This document shows, one piece after another, positions 1 through 9,017 of a stretch of DNA of 35,919 nucleotides (the first letter of the stretch is position 1; each line of letters starts with the position of its first letter). This stretch comes from Nocardia cyriacigeorgica NBRC 100375. GTDB taxonomy: Bacteria > Actinomycetota > Actinomycetes > Mycobacteriales > Mycobacteriaceae. The position numbers were made by a program, and so were the translations under genes. The notes beneath the pieces were generated by a model. The model ran no database searches. It was not told the DNA's origin and worked only from the letters and a program-made list of their open reading frames with translations. The stretch is from the NCBI RefSeq assembly GCF_000308555.1, contig NZ_BAFY01000208.1:1-35919 (forward strand), in the 5' to 3' direction.

Positions 1-70
1 CACGCTGCTGAACACGGCGGCGCGCGAGCACACCGTGGTGCTTCCGCAGGCGCTCGGCACACCGGGCTGA
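1..70 (+). CDS. 3' end of an unidentified gene (partial)
   Basis: Only the last 22 codons are present, ending in TGA at 68-70. The readable tail is TLLNTAAREHTVVLPQALGT followed by PG. It is too short to assign to a family. The frame has the GC-rich third positions of a real gene, and 165 bases of apparent non-coding DNA follow before the flavodoxin start. Confidence 0.4.
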   Translation, partial: TLLNTAAREHTVVLPQALGTPG

Positions 71-193
71 TTCGAGGCCGGTGGCCGCTGCGGTCGGCTC
101 TCGCGTCTTGCCGTTGTGCTGTCCCGCGTGGGCGGAACACCGTGGTCGTGCAGCCGGGCCGCTGGACGGTATTGCCCACATTATTCACCAATA

Positions 194-212
194 TTAGGCT
201 AGCCTCACCAAA
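194..212 (+). promoter_or_regulatory. IdeR/DtxR-type iron box upstream of flavodoxin
   Basis: The 19-mer TTAGGCTAGCCTCACCAAA matches the IdeR consensus TTAGGTTAGSCTAACCTAA at 16 of 19 positions. It ends 23 bases before the GTG start of the flavodoxin. A possible -35 (TTGCCC, 172-177) and -10 (TAGGCT, 195-200) with a 17-base spacer would put the -10 inside the box, so bound Fe-IdeR would block RNA polymerase. The match is seen in the sequence; iron repression is inferred. Confidence 0.7.
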
Positions 213-235
213 CATCGAGGGAGAAGGGAGTCGCG

Positions 236-697
236 GTGCGCGTCGTCATTCTGTTCGGGTCGGAAATGGGTACGGCCGAGTCCGCCGCCGAAAGCGTGGC
301 CGACGAACTCGCCGCCCACGACGTGTCGGTCTACGACATGACCGACTTCGATGTCGACGATCTCGACGCCCGCGACTTCCACATCATCGTCTGCTCCACC
401 TACGGCGACGGTGAACTGCCCACCGGCGCCGAACCGTTCTTCGACGCACTGAATGCCCGCACACCAGACCTCACCGGCCTGCGGTTCGCGGTCTTCGGCC
501 TCGGTGATTCCGTTTACGGCGACACCTTCAACCGGGGCGGCGAGATCATCGCCGCGAAGCTCACCGAATGCGGTGCGACGCAGGTGGGCGAGCACGCCCG
601 CCATGATGCCTCCACCGAGATCAAGCCCGGCGCGATGGCCCGAGAATGGGCCGCCGGGCTGCGTATTACCGACGAGGCGGCGCTGGCCGCGGTCTGA
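236..697 (+). CDS. Flavodoxin (MioC-like, FMN-binding)
   Basis: A 153-residue single-domain flavodoxin, a small soluble electron carrier that uses FMN and can replace ferredoxin. The FMN phosphate loop is GSEMGTAE (residues 8-15), the second loop is STYGDGELP (54-62) and the third is FGLGDSVYGDTF (87-98). The length fits short-chain or MioC-type flavodoxins. The start is GTG at 236, with Shine-Dalgarno AAGGGAG about six bases upstream. The gene stands alone behind an iron box, which points to expression under iron limitation. Which reductase or acceptor it serves is not visible here. Confidence 0.9.
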   Translation: MRVVILFGSEMGTAESAAESVADELAAHDVSVYDMTDFDVDDLDARDFHIIVCSTYGDGELPTGAEPFFDALNARTPDLTGLRFAVFGLGDSVYGDTFNRGGEIIAAKLTECGATQVGEHARHDASTEIKPGAMAREWAAGLRITDEAALAAV

Positions 698-842
698 TCG
701 CGGTGCACCGCAGCCGATCTGATCGCGCGTCTGCTCGCGGCGGCTGCCCGATCATCGCCCGCCGGTTGTCGTGGTCAGCCCTTAAACTGGGTGCGGAGTG
801 CGGCACAGCCCGTCGCGCGCGTCTATTCATGAGGTGATGAAC

Positions 843-1325
843 ATGGCAGCCGGAGTCAGCCCTGCGCAACATCAGGACCCCTCGACCGATCATCCCGAAC
901 TGGACGTGCTGCCGGAATGGCCAACCGAGACCATCGCCGTGCTGGTCACCACCGATCCGGCACCGCACGCGATTCCGGTGTCCTGGCCCGTTCGGGCGGG
1001 CGATCGCGCCATCCTGCTGAGCCTGAAGTTCGACCGCGGATCGCTGGCCCGGCTGCGCGAGCGCCCCGATGTGGCGTTACTGATCCTGGCCGGCGGTAAC
1101 GTCGCGCTGTGCGCGCGCGGCACCGCGAAGGTGATCGCGGAGGAAATGCCGGACGCCACCGACTATGTGGCGGTGCGCATCGACGTCGACGTGATAGACG
1201 ATCATCGCCAGTCGGCGTTCCAGGTGGACAGGGGCATCCAGCGGACGGTGCTCGACGCGACCGAACTGCGCGCGCTGGAAGGCCGGGTGGCCACCCTGCG
1301 GTCCTGGGCGGAGGCCGAGAACTGA
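843..1325 (+). CDS. Pyridoxamine 5'-phosphate oxidase-like split-barrel protein
   Basis: A 160-residue protein with the split beta-barrel pattern of the PNPOx-like / flavin- or F420-binding superfamily: a strand pair around ETIAVLVTTDPAPHAIPVSW, then LLSLKFDRGSLARLRERPDVALLILAGGNVALCARGTAKV. Members bind FMN, F420 or haem, and many have no known substrate. The start is placed at ATG 843 because GAGGTG (831-836) sits six bases upstream; ATG 837 and GTG 834 and 798 are in frame but worse placed. The function beyond the fold is unknown. Confidence 0.7.
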   Translation: MAAGVSPAQHQDPSTDHPELDVLPEWPTETIAVLVTTDPAPHAIPVSWPVRAGDRAILLSLKFDRGSLARLRERPDVALLILAGGNVALCARGTAKVIAEEMPDATDYVAVRIDVDVIDDHRQSAFQVDRGIQRTVLDATELRALEGRVATLRSWAEAEN

Positions 1326-1401
1326 CCCGCGGCAGCGATGTCGGCGGTTCGAACATAATCGTGGGCGAGGGCGCAGCGTCAGCGCCGCGAGGAAGGGGAA
1401 C

Positions 1402-1977
1402 ATGAGCGTCACACTGGCCAAAGGCGGCAATGTCTCGCTGTCCAAGCAGGCCCCGAATCTGACCAGAGTCACCGTCGGCCTCGGCTGGGACGTGCGCACC
1501 AGCACCGGGGCCGATTACGACCTCGATGCCAGCGCGCTGGCCACCGGACCCGACCTGAAGGTGCTGTCGGACCAGCACTTCATCTTCTACAACAACCTGC
1601 GCTCGCCGGAGGGATCCATCGAGCACACCGGCGACAACCTCACCGGTGAGGGCGACGGCGACGACGAGGTGATCAACGTCGACCTGGCGGCCACACCGCC
1701 GACGATCACCAACATCTTCTTTCCCGTCTCGATCCACGAGGCCGACACCCGCAGGCAGTCGTTCGGCCAGGTGCGCAACGCCTATATCCGAGTGGTCGAT
1801 TCGACGACCGGCTCGGAACTGGCGCGCTACGACCTCAGCGAGGACGCCTCCACCGAGACCGCCATGGTCTTCGGTGAGCTCTACCGGCACAACGGCGAGT
1901 GGAAGTTCCGCGCCATCGGCCAGGGGTACGCCTCCGGGCTGGCCGGGATCGCCCGCGATTACGGCGTCAATATCTGA
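1402..1977 (+). CDS. TerD family protein
   Basis: A 191-residue full-length TerD-domain protein. It starts MSVTLAKGGNVSLSK and carries the family signature VGLGWDVRT...GADYDLDASA, then FIFYNNLRSPEGSIEHTGDN and the acidic stretch GEGDGDDE that contributes to calcium binding in characterised TerD proteins. The family is linked to tellurite resistance and general stress responses. It is a single copy here, not a ter operon, so a generic stress role is more likely than tellurite resistance. GGAAGGGG precedes the ATG. A strong hairpin follows the stop. Confidence 0.9.
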   Translation: MSVTLAKGGNVSLSKQAPNLTRVTVGLGWDVRTSTGADYDLDASALATGPDLKVLSDQHFIFYNNLRSPEGSIEHTGDNLTGEGDGDDEVINVDLAATPPTITNIFFPVSIHEADTRRQSFGQVRNAYIRVVDSTTGSELARYDLSEDASTETAMVFGELYRHNGEWKFRAIGQGYASGLAGIARDYGVNI

Positions 1978-1994
1978 GCCGTCCGCAATCGAAG

Positions 1995-2029
1995 ACGGCG
2001 GGCGCGTGAGGATTTCACGCACCCGCCGT
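1995..2029. terminator. Hairpin between convergent terD-like and MmpL genes
   Basis: Arms 1995-2009 and 2015-2029 pair at 14 of 15 positions around a five-base loop (GGATT). It lies 18 bases after the TerD stop and 35 bases before the stop of the opposing transporter gene, so it can serve both strands. There is no T-run, so termination strength is uncertain. Confidence 0.6.
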
Positions 2030-2063
2030 GTTCGGCAGGCCCGGTGAGCACCGGGCTCGCTCC

Positions 2064-4262
2064 TCAGGCGCCGACCAGGTCCCCGTCACGCTCCCGCGGT
2101 CCGGCGCTTTCACGAATACCGAAGCGGTCGTGCAGCTTCCGCAGCGGCGCCGGCGCCCACCAGGTCCAGCGTCCACCGAGTTTCATGGTGGCCGGCAGCA
2201 GGAACCCGCGGATCAACGTGGCATCGGCCAGCACCGCCAGCGGCAGGCCGATTCCGAACGCCTTCATGAAGGTGATGTCGGAGACCAGGAAGCCGAGGAA
2301 CACCACCGAGATCAGTACCGCCGCGGCGGTGACGATCCGGCCGATCCGCTCCAATCCGACCGCGACCGCGGCGGTGCCGTCACCGGTGCGTTCGTACTCT
2401 TCCCGGATCCGCGACAACAGGAACACCTGATAATCCATGGCCAGGCCGAACGCCACACCGAACAGCATGATCGGCACGGTCGAGGCCAGCGTCCCGGTGA
2501 CGGTGAATCCGAGCAGTTCCGACAGATGCCCGTCCTGGAAGATCCAGACCAGCGCACCGAAGGTCGCGGTGAGGCTCAAGCAGCTCAGCAGTACCGCCAC
2601 CACCGGCAGGAACACGCTGCCGGTCAGCAGGAACAGCAGGATCAGCATCATCGCCAGCACCACGCCGAGAGCGATCGGCAGCCGGTCCAGCAGGGCCTCG
2701 GTGGCATCGGCGCTCACCGCTGCCACGCCACCCACCAGCGCCTCCGACGGCGCGTCGACGTCGCGGATGGTCCCGACGAGATCCTCGAGCACGGTGGCGT
2801 CGTCGGTGGAGGGGATCACCGACAGGTACACCCCGCCGTCGGCGGCGAATCGCGCGTTGAGTTCGGTCGGTGGCGCGAGCTGCGCACCGTCGGCATAGCT
2901 GCCGCTGACGGTATCGACCCGTTGCACATCCGGCAGCGCCGACAGCCGCTGCGCGTACTCGGGCACACCCGAACCGCCCTGCGGCAGCACCACACTCAGC
3001 GCACTCTGCTCACTGGTGTCGAACTCCGCGCGCACCGTCTCGGCGACCTGCCGCGACGAGGACGCCTCCGGCATCGACCGTTCGTCCGGGTAGCCGAGTT
3101 TCAGACCGAGGAAGGGTGCGCCGAGGACCAGCAGAACCACCGTCACCGTGATCGCCACGGTTCCCGGCCTGCGCATCACGAACACGGCCAGCCGGTGCCA
3201 GCGGCCCTCGTGTAGTTCCCGAGACGCCGTGTCACGTCGCCGGATTCGCCACTTGTCCACGCGGGTACCCAGGATCGCCAGCAGCGCGGGCAGCACCGTC
3301 AGCGAACTCAACGCGGCGATGAGCGCCACCGCGATGCCCGCGTAGCCGACCGATCGCACCGCCAGCAGCGGGAAGAACACCAGGCCCGACAGGGCCACCG
3401 CCACCGTCACCGCCGAGAACGCGACGGTGCGCCCGGCCGAGTTCATGGTGTTGCGCAAGGCCTGCCCTGGATCGATGCCGGCCTCGAGCTCCTCGCGGTA
3501 GCGGCTGACGATCAACAGGCTGTAGTCGATCGCCAAGCCCAGCCCGAGCAGCGTGACGACATTGATGGCCAGCGCGTTCAGATCCGTCACCCCGGCCAGC
3601 AGCCACATCGCGCCCATGGTGAGCAGCACGGTCACCATCGCGACCGCCAGCGGCAGCAGCGCTGCCATCACACTGCCGAACACCAGCACCAGCGCGATCA
3701 GGGTGATCGGGAAGGCGATGGATTCGCCGGTCACCGCGTCCTTCTCCGACTGCTCCACCATCTCGTGCTGGAGCATCGCGTAGCCGCCGACCTGTACGTC
3801 GAGGCCGTCGTGGGTGCCGGAGTAGCGCGGGGCGAGGTCGGTGATCCGGTCCTCGACGGCGTCGTCGTCACCGAGGATGGTGGCCACCACCAGGCCGGAC
3901 GAGCCGTCGGCGCTGCGCAGCGCGGGCGGCCGGCCCGAGGTCCAGTAGGAGGTCACGCCGGTGACGTCGTCTTCTCCGGACAGCCGCTGCACCAGCGCGG
4001 TGGCCGCCGCGGCGGTACCGGAATCGTCGACCGGACCGCCGCCGTCGACCAGCAGCACCAGGTTCGGCTGCCCCTGCCCGAACTGGTCGCGCAGCACCTC
4101 GGCCGCCACCCCGGATTCGGCGCCGGGATCATTGAATCCGCCGCCCTTCAACTTGTCGAACAAGGTCGAACTGCCTGCTCCGGCCAACATGAGCAGTACC
4201 GCGAAGAGAACCAGCACGGCGCGTCTGCGCCGCATGATGAGATCGATCAGTCCCGCCGGCAT
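2064..4262 (-). CDS. MMPL family RND-type transporter
   Basis: A 732-residue membrane exporter of the MmpL/actinorhodin-exporter type. TM1 (about 13-33) is followed by a large extracytoplasmic domain, a helix bundle (about 182-330), a cytoplasmic Arg-rich linker, and a second loop and bundle (about 540-700). The paired Asp-Tyr sites used for proton coupling are present: AIDYSLLIVSRYREE (D246, Y247) and AMDYQVFLLSRIREE (D610, Y611). The start ATG is preceded by AGGAGG. No MmpS partner or lipid synthase lies beside it, so the cargo (lipid, siderophore or drug) cannot be told. It is about 400 bases downstream of mazG on the same strand, separated by a tandem-repeat array. Confidence 0.9.
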   Translation of the reverse strand: MPAGLIDLIMRRRRAVLVLFAVLLMLAGAGSSTLFDKLKGGGFNDPGAESGVAAEVLRDQFGQGQPNLVLLVDGGGPVDDSGTAAAATALVQRLSGEDDVTGVTSYWTSGRPPALRSADGSSGLVVATILGDDDAVEDRITDLAPRYSGTHDGLDVQVGGYAMLQHEMVEQSEKDAVTGESIAFPITLIALVLVFGSVMAALLPLAVAMVTVLLTMGAMWLLAGVTDLNALAINVVTLLGLGLAIDYSLLIVSRYREELEAGIDPGQALRNTMNSAGRTVAFSAVTVAVALSGLVFFPLLAVRSVGYAGIAVALIAALSSLTVLPALLAILGTRVDKWRIRRRDTASRELHEGRWHRLAVFVMRRPGTVAITVTVVLLVLGAPFLGLKLGYPDERSMPEASSSRQVAETVRAEFDTSEQSALSVVLPQGGSGVPEYAQRLSALPDVQRVDTVSGSYADGAQLAPPTELNARFAADGGVYLSVIPSTDDATVLEDLVGTIRDVDAPSEALVGGVAAVSADATEALLDRLPIALGVVLAMMLILLFLLTGSVFLPVVAVLLSCLSLTATFGALVWIFQDGHLSELLGFTVTGTLASTVPIMLFGVAFGLAMDYQVFLLSRIREEYERTGDGTAAVAVGLERIGRIVTAAAVLISVVFLGFLVSDITFMKAFGIGLPLAVLADATLIRGFLLPATMKLGGRWTWWAPAPLRKLHDRFGIRESAGPRERDGDLVGA

Positions 4263-4457
4263 TACTGCCTCCTAGTCGCGTCATTGCGGGTGGATACACG
4301 ACTCGGACGAGCCAGCGGGCGCGGATGTGATGGGTTCGGGCACTGTTGCGGCGCAGCTCACAGCTCCGGTGGGCAGCGACCGATCAGCAGCCGGTAGGGG
4401 CCCCGGCAGCAGGAGTACCGTGCGGTCAGCGAACGGTGCCGCAGGCCAACGGGCATG
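4263..4457. other. Gene-free stretch upstream of the MmpL gene
   Basis: Together with the tandem repeat this makes about 400 bases without a gene between mazG and the MmpL start. Apart from the AGGAGG ribosome site next to 4262 (minus strand), I see no clear promoter, operator or small gene here. Confidence 0.5.
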
Positions 4458-4679
4458 GAGCCACGCGCTCAACGAGCACGAGCAACGCGTTCAACCAGCG
4501 CGAGCCACGCGATCAGCGAGTGGTGGCCACGCGGTCAACGGACCGTGAGCCACGCGATCAACGAGCGCGAGCCACGCGATCAACCAGCGCGAGCCACGCG
4601 ATCAGCGAGTGGTGGCCACGCGATCAACCAGCGCGAGCCACGCGGTCAACGGACCGTGAGCGACGCCGTCAGCGAGCGG
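4458..4679. repeat. Ten-unit 22-23 bp tandem repeat (VNTR-like)
   Basis: Ten head-to-tail units start at 4458, 4480, 4502, 4524, 4547, 4569, 4591, 4613, 4635 and 4658. The core is GAGCCACGCGATCAACSAGC. Units 4 and 9 are 23 long and end in ACGGACCGT, and units 3 and 7 end in GAGTGG, so a higher-order duplication of unit blocks is visible. The last unit overlaps the final codons and stop of mazG. There are no spacers, so it is not a CRISPR array. It is open in a plus frame but shows only repetitive Arg/Ala/Ser residues, so it is not taken as coding. Confidence 0.9.
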
Positions 4680-5406
4680 CCGGCCAGTACCTGCGCCAAG
4701 CGGCGGCGTCGAGGGGAGCGCGGGTGCCGCGATCGGCCTCGGCGGCGTCCTCGGCCGCGCGGATGGCGTCGGCGAAGGCGAGGGTGGCCTTGCGCAGCCG
4801 TTCCTCGGCGCTGTCACGCCCACCGAGCCGGACCATGCGCAGCGCGGGTGGAATCAGATCCTCGGGCAGCCCAGCCCGATTACTGCGGTGCAGGACCTTC
4901 TCGGCCAAGGCCAGCGCGGGTTGCGCCATCGCGATGCCGTCCAGGCAGGAACGGCGCGCCTTCTCCGCGGATTTGCGTTCCTCCCAGGCCTTTTCCTGCG
5001 CCGCGATCTTCTCCTCCACGCTCGCGTCCGGCGGCAGCTCGGAGGCGGCGAGATGAGGGCTGCGGTTGACCAGCTTGGCGACCAGCGCTGCCGCCACATC
5101 GTCGACGGTGAACTCCCCGGCCGCCTGCGCGATCCGGGAGTGGAACAGCACCTGCAACAGCAGATCGCCGAGCTCCTCCTTGATCGTCTCGGCGTCCTCG
5201 TGCTGGATGGCGTCGAGCAGCTCGTAGGTCTCCTCGAGCAGATAGGGACGCAGCGAATCGTGGGTCTGGGTGGTTTCCCAGCCGCCGAAATGCCACAGCC
5301 GGTCCATCACCTCGACGGCCTCGGCCAGCCCGGCCGCCAGCGTCGCCGTATCGGTCTGCACGCGCAGCGCGTCCGGCATCCGGCGCGAATCGGATCCCTG
5401 GCTCAT
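4669..5406 (-). CDS. mazG: Nucleoside triphosphate pyrophosphohydrolase MazG
   Basis: A 245-residue all-alpha NTP pyrophosphatase that hydrolyses (d)NTPs to monophosphates, a house-cleaning role. The metal-binding EEXXE...EXXD signature is LEETYELL (E58, E59, E62) and [11 protein letters not shown] (E78, D81). The start ATG overlaps the mfd stop as ATGA, so translation is coupled. Order and orientation match M. tuberculosis mfd-mazG (Rv1020-Rv1021), which supports a joint role in genome maintenance. It is shorter than the mycobacterial protein because it lacks the N-terminal extension. The C-terminal codons lie inside the tandem repeat array. Confidence 0.95.
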   Translation of the reverse strand: MSQGSDSRRMPDALRVQTDTATLAAGLAEAVEVMDRLWHFGGWETTQTHDSLRPYLLEETYELLDAIQHEDAETIKEELGDLLLQVLFHSRIAQAAGEFTVDDVAAALVAKLVNRSPHLAASELPPDASVEEKIAAQEKAWEERKSAEKARRSCLDGIAMAQPALALAEKVLHRSNRAGLPEDLIPPALRMVRLGGRDSAEERLRKATLAFADAIRAAEDAAEADRGTRAPLDAAAWRRYWPAAR

Positions 5407-8400
5407 CGGGCGACCGAGACCTCGGTGGCGACGGTGAGATCGACCGCGCCCTGCGCCTTGCCGTCCAGCGCCAGCAGCAGGTCGGCGAGGTATTGCAGCA
5501 GCGGGACGTCACGCAACCGGTCCGCGCCGACGCTGTCCTGTACCCGCGGCAGCGGCACGCCGACCACCCCGCTGGCCGCCTTGTAGGTGGCGCTCGGGTA
5601 GATCCGCTTGAGCCGCAACTGCTTGGAGTCGGGCAGGTTCAGCGGCGAGATCTTCACCGTGGTGCCGGTGACCGCGATCTCGGTGACGCCGTACTCACGG
5701 GCCAGCAGCCGCAGCTTGGCCACCGACACCAGCCTGCCGACCTCCACCGGCAGCGGGCCGTAGCGGTCGACGAGTTCCTCCACCACCGCGGCCAGCGTCG
5801 AATCGTCATGCGCGGCGGCCAATTTGCGGTAGGCCTCCAGACGCAGCCGGTCGCTGGTGATGTAGTCGGGCGGGATGTGCGCGTCCACCGGCAGGTCGAT
5901 GCGCACCTCCTTGGTCTCCTCGGTGGTGATCGGCTTGCCGTCGGCGGCGGCGCGATAGGCCTCCACCGCCTCACCCACCAGCCGCACGTACAGATCGAAA
6001 CCGACGCCCGCGACGTGGCCGGACTGTTCGGCGCCGAGCACATTGCCCGCGCCACGGATCTCCAGATCCTTCATCGCCACCGCCATACCGGCGCCGAGGT
6101 CGGAGTTCTGCGCGATGGTGGCCAGCCGGTCGTAGGCGGTTTCGGTGAGCGGCTTCTCCGGCGGATACAGGAAGTAGGCGTACCCGCGTTCGCGAGAACG
6201 CCCGACCCGGCCGCGCAGCTGATGCAGCTGCGACAGGCCGAGCGTGTCGGCGCGTTCCACGATCAAGGTATTGGCGTTGGAGATGTCGAGGCCGGTCTCG
6301 ATGATGGTGGTGCACACCAGCACGTCGTACTCGCGCTGCCAGAAACCCTGCACGGTGCTTTCCAGCGCGTCCTCGTTCATCTGGCCGTGCGCGACCACCA
6401 CCCGCGCCTCCGGCACCAGCTCCCGGATCCGCTTGGCGGCCTTGTCGATCGAGGACACCCGGTTGTGCACGTAGAACACCTGGCCGTCGCGCAGCAGCTC
6501 CCGCCGGATGGCGGCGGTGACCTGCTTGTCGCTGTAGGCGCCGACGTAGGTGAGCACCGGATGACGTTCCTCGGGCGGGGTGAGGATGGTCGACATCTCC
6601 CGGATGCCGGCCAGGCTCATCTCCAGGGTGCGCGGGATCGGCGTCGCGGACATGGTGAGCACGTCGACGTGGGTGCGCAGCGCCTTGATGTGTTCCTTGT
6701 GCTCGACACCGAAACGCTGTTCCTCGTCGACGATGACCAGGCCGAGGTCCTTCCAGCGCACCCCGGTCTGCAACAGCCGGTGCGTGCCGACCACGATGTC
6801 GACCTCACCGGAGGCCATGCCCTCGAGCACCTCGCGCGATTCGGCCGGATCGGTGAAGCGCGACAGGCCCTTGACCGTCACCGGGAAACCGGCGACGCGT
6901 TCGGTGAAGGTTTGCAGATGCTGCTGGGCCAGCAGCGTCGTCGGCACCAGCACGACGACCTGTTTGCCGTCCTGCACCGCCTTGAACGCCGCGCGCACCG
7001 CGATCTCGGTCTTGCCGTAACCGACGTCGCCGCAGACCACCCGGTCCATCGGGACCGGCTTTTCCATATCCGCCTTCACATCGGTGATGGCGGTCATCTG
7101 GTCGACGGTCTCGGTGAACGCGAACGCGTCCTCCATCTCCTGCTGCCACGGCGTGTCCGGGCCGAAGGCGTGGCCGGGCGCGGCCTGGCGGGCGGCGTAG
7201 AGCTGCACCAGCTCGCCGGCGATCTCGCGCACCGCCTTGCGGGCCTTGCGTTTGGTGTTGGCCCAGTCGGAGCCGCCCAGCTTGGACAGGCTCGGCATCT
7301 CGCCGCCGACATAGCGGGACAGCTGATCCAGCGATTCCATCGGCACGAACAGCCGGTCGCCGGGCTGGCCGCGTTTGCCGGGCGCGTACTCGATGACCAG
7401 GTATTCGCGCCGCGCGCCGCCGACGGTGCGTTCGATCATCTCGACGAAACGCCCGATGCCGTGCTGATCGTGCACGACCATGTCGCCGGCATTGAGCGCC
7501 AGCGGATCGACCTGATTGCGGCGTTTGGCCGGCAGCCGTTTGCCCTCGGTGGGGGCGGTGACCCGGTTGCCGGTGAGATCGGATTCGGCGACGACCACCA
7601 GGCCCGCATCATCGAAGATGACGCCGTCGTGCAGCGAACCGCACAGCACACCGACCACGCCGGTCTCCGGCTCCGCGCCGCTGTCCAGCGCGGCGGCGGG
7701 CACGTCGGCGTCGGCGAGCCGTTCGAGCACACGCTGGGCGGTACCGTGCCCGGCCACCACCACGACCGCGCGACCGCCGGTGGTGACGTGCGCGCGCAGC
7801 GAGGCGAAGATCGTCGCGACCAGCTCGTCCGAACCCCGCGCGGTCGGCCCCGCCTGCACCGGAAGCACGACTTCGGCGGAATCGCCCGAGGTCAGCGGGC
7901 TCAGCGTCCACCAGGGCAGGTCATGCTCGGTGGCGCTGTCCTGGATCTCCGGCAGCGAACGGTAGGCCGAGGCGGCCAGGTCGAGGCCGTGCGCGCCCAG
8001 CGGCGCGTCACCGCCGAAGGAGGCGGCGGTCCAGGAGGCTTCCAGGAATTCGGCGCCGGTGCGCATCAGGTCGGCGGCGCGGGTGCGGATCTTCTCCGGA
8101 TCACACAGCAGCAGGTGGGTGCCCTCGGGCAGCTCCTCGGTGAGCAGGCTCAACGCACCGGGGCGCAGCACCGGCAGCAACGCCTCCATGCCGTCCACGG
8201 GGATGCCCTGTGCCAGCTTCTCCAGCATCTCCACCAGGGCCGCGTCAGCGGAATTGGCGCTTGCCACCTCGGCGGCGCGGTCGCGGACCGCCTCGGTGAG
8301 CAGCAGCTCCCGGCACGGCGGCGCCACCACGACGTCGACGCTCAGCTCCGGCAGCGAGCGCTGGTCGGCGACGGAGAACGGGCGCAGTTCGCTGACCTCG

Positions 8401-9017
8401 TCGCCCCACATCTCCACGCGCACCGGATGATCGGCGGTCGGCGGGAACACATCGAGGATGCCGCCGCGGACCGCGAATTCACCGCGCTTGCCGACCATAT
8501 CGACCCGGGTATAGGCGAATTCGACCAGGCGGGTGAGCAATTCGTCGAAATCGGTCTCGGTGCCGACGCGCAGCACGATCGGCTCGATATCGCCGAGCCC
8601 CGAAGCCATCGGCTGCATCAGCGAACGGACCGTCGTCACCACCACGCGTAGTGGTTCGGGGAACACCGGGTCCTCCGGATGCGCCAACCGCCGCAGCACG
8701 GCCAACCGCCGGCCCACGGTGTCCGCGCCGGGCGAGAGCCGCTCATGCGGCAGCGTCTCCCAGGACGGGAACTGCGCGACCGCCTCGCCGAGGATCTCGG
8801 TCAGCTCGACGGTCAGATCGTCGGCCTCGCGCCCGGTGGCCGTCACCACCACCACCGGTGTGCTCGCCGCCACCGTCCCCGCCACGAACGCCCGCGCCGC
8901 CGACGGCGCGACCAACTCCACCCGCGACGTGCCGACCAGGTCGGATACGGTCCGCAGCGCGATATCGGCGCCGGCCGCGGCGGCCAGGCCCGCCAGAGGT
9001 GGACGTGGGGCAGACAT
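5403..9017 (-). CDS. mfd: Transcription-repair coupling factor Mfd
   Basis: A 1204-residue SF2 translocase that removes stalled RNA polymerase and recruits UvrA. Order: UvrB-like N-terminal module, RNAP-interaction domain ([17 protein letters not shown], later [17 protein letters not shown]), RecG-like motor with Walker [12 protein letters not shown] (about residue 660), [12 protein letters not shown] (about 760) and [17 protein letters not shown] (about 930), then the C-terminal UvrA-binding domain. ATG 9017 is chosen because AGGAG lies six bases upstream; the in-frame TTG at 9023 has no room for a ribosome site. mazG follows with a 4-bp overlap. An inverted repeat sits about 70 bases upstream. 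Confidence 0.97.
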   Translation of the reverse strand: MSAPRPPLAGLAAAAGADIALRTVSDLVGTSRVELVAPSAARAFVAGTVAASTPVVVVTATGREADDLTVELTEILGEAVAQFPSWETLPHERLSPGADTVGRRLAVLRRLAHPEDPVFPEPLRVVVTTVRSLMQPMASGLGDIEPIVLRVGTETDFDELLTRLVEFAYTRVDMVGKRGEFAVRGGILDVFPPTADHPVRVEMWGDEVSELRPFSVADQRSLPELSVDVVVAPPCRELLLTEAVRDRAAEVASANSADAALVEMLEKLAQGIPVDGMEALLPVLRPGALSLLTEELPEGTHLLLCDPEKIRTRAADLMRTGAEFLEASWTAASFGGDAPLGAHGLDLAASAYRSLPEIQDSATEHDLPWWTLSPLTSGDSAEVVLPVQAGPTARGSDELVATIFASLRAHVTTGGRAVVVVAGHGTAQRVLERLADADVPAAALDSGAEPETGVVGVLCGSLHDGVIFDDAGLVVVAESDLTGNRVTAPTEGKRLPAKRRNQVDPLALNAGDMVVHDQHGIGRFVEMIERTVGGARREYLVIEYAPGKRGQPGDRLFVPMESLDQLSRYVGGEMPSLSKLGGSDWANTKRKARKAVREIAGELVQLYAARQAAPGHAFGPDTPWQQEMEDAFAFTETVDQMTAITDVKADMEKPVPMDRVVCGDVGYGKTEIAVRAAFKAVQDGKQVVVLVPTTLLAQQHLQTFTERVAGFPVTVKGLSRFTDPAESREVLEGMASGEVDIVVGTHRLLQTGVRWKDLGLVIVDEEQRFGVEHKEHIKALRTHVDVLTMSATPIPRTLEMSLAGIREMSTILTPPEERHPVLTYVGAYSDKQVTAAIRRELLRDGQVFYVHNRVSSIDKAAKRIRELVPEARVVVAHGQMNEDALESTVQGFWQREYDVLVCTTIIETGLDISNANTLIVERADTLGLSQLHQLRGRVGRSRERGYAYFLYPPEKPLTETAYDRLATIAQNSDLGAGMAVAMKDLEIRGAGNVLGAEQSGHVAGVGFDLYVRLVGEAVEAYRAAADGKPITTEETKEVRIDLPVDAHIPPDYITSDRLRLEAYRKLAAAHDDSTLAAVVEELVDRYGPLPVEVGRLVSVAKLRLLAREYGVTEIAVTGTTVKISPLNLPDSKQLRLKRIYPSATYKAASGVVGVPLPRVQDSVGADRLRDVPLLQYLADLLLALDGKAQGAVDLTVATEVSVAR

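Noticed and set aside
2028..3215. Open frame of 395 codons on the plus strand
   Set aside because: It is antisense to the MmpL transporter; Arg/Gln/His-rich without domain.
4458..4679. Regular repeats that could suggest a CRISPR array
   Set aside because: The 22-23 bp units abut directly with no unique spacers, and no cas genes are present.
5493..8651. Open frame of 1052 codons on the plus strand
   Set aside because: It is antisense to mfd, rich in His/Gln/Arg/Gly with no domain, the usual mirror frame of a GC-rich gene.
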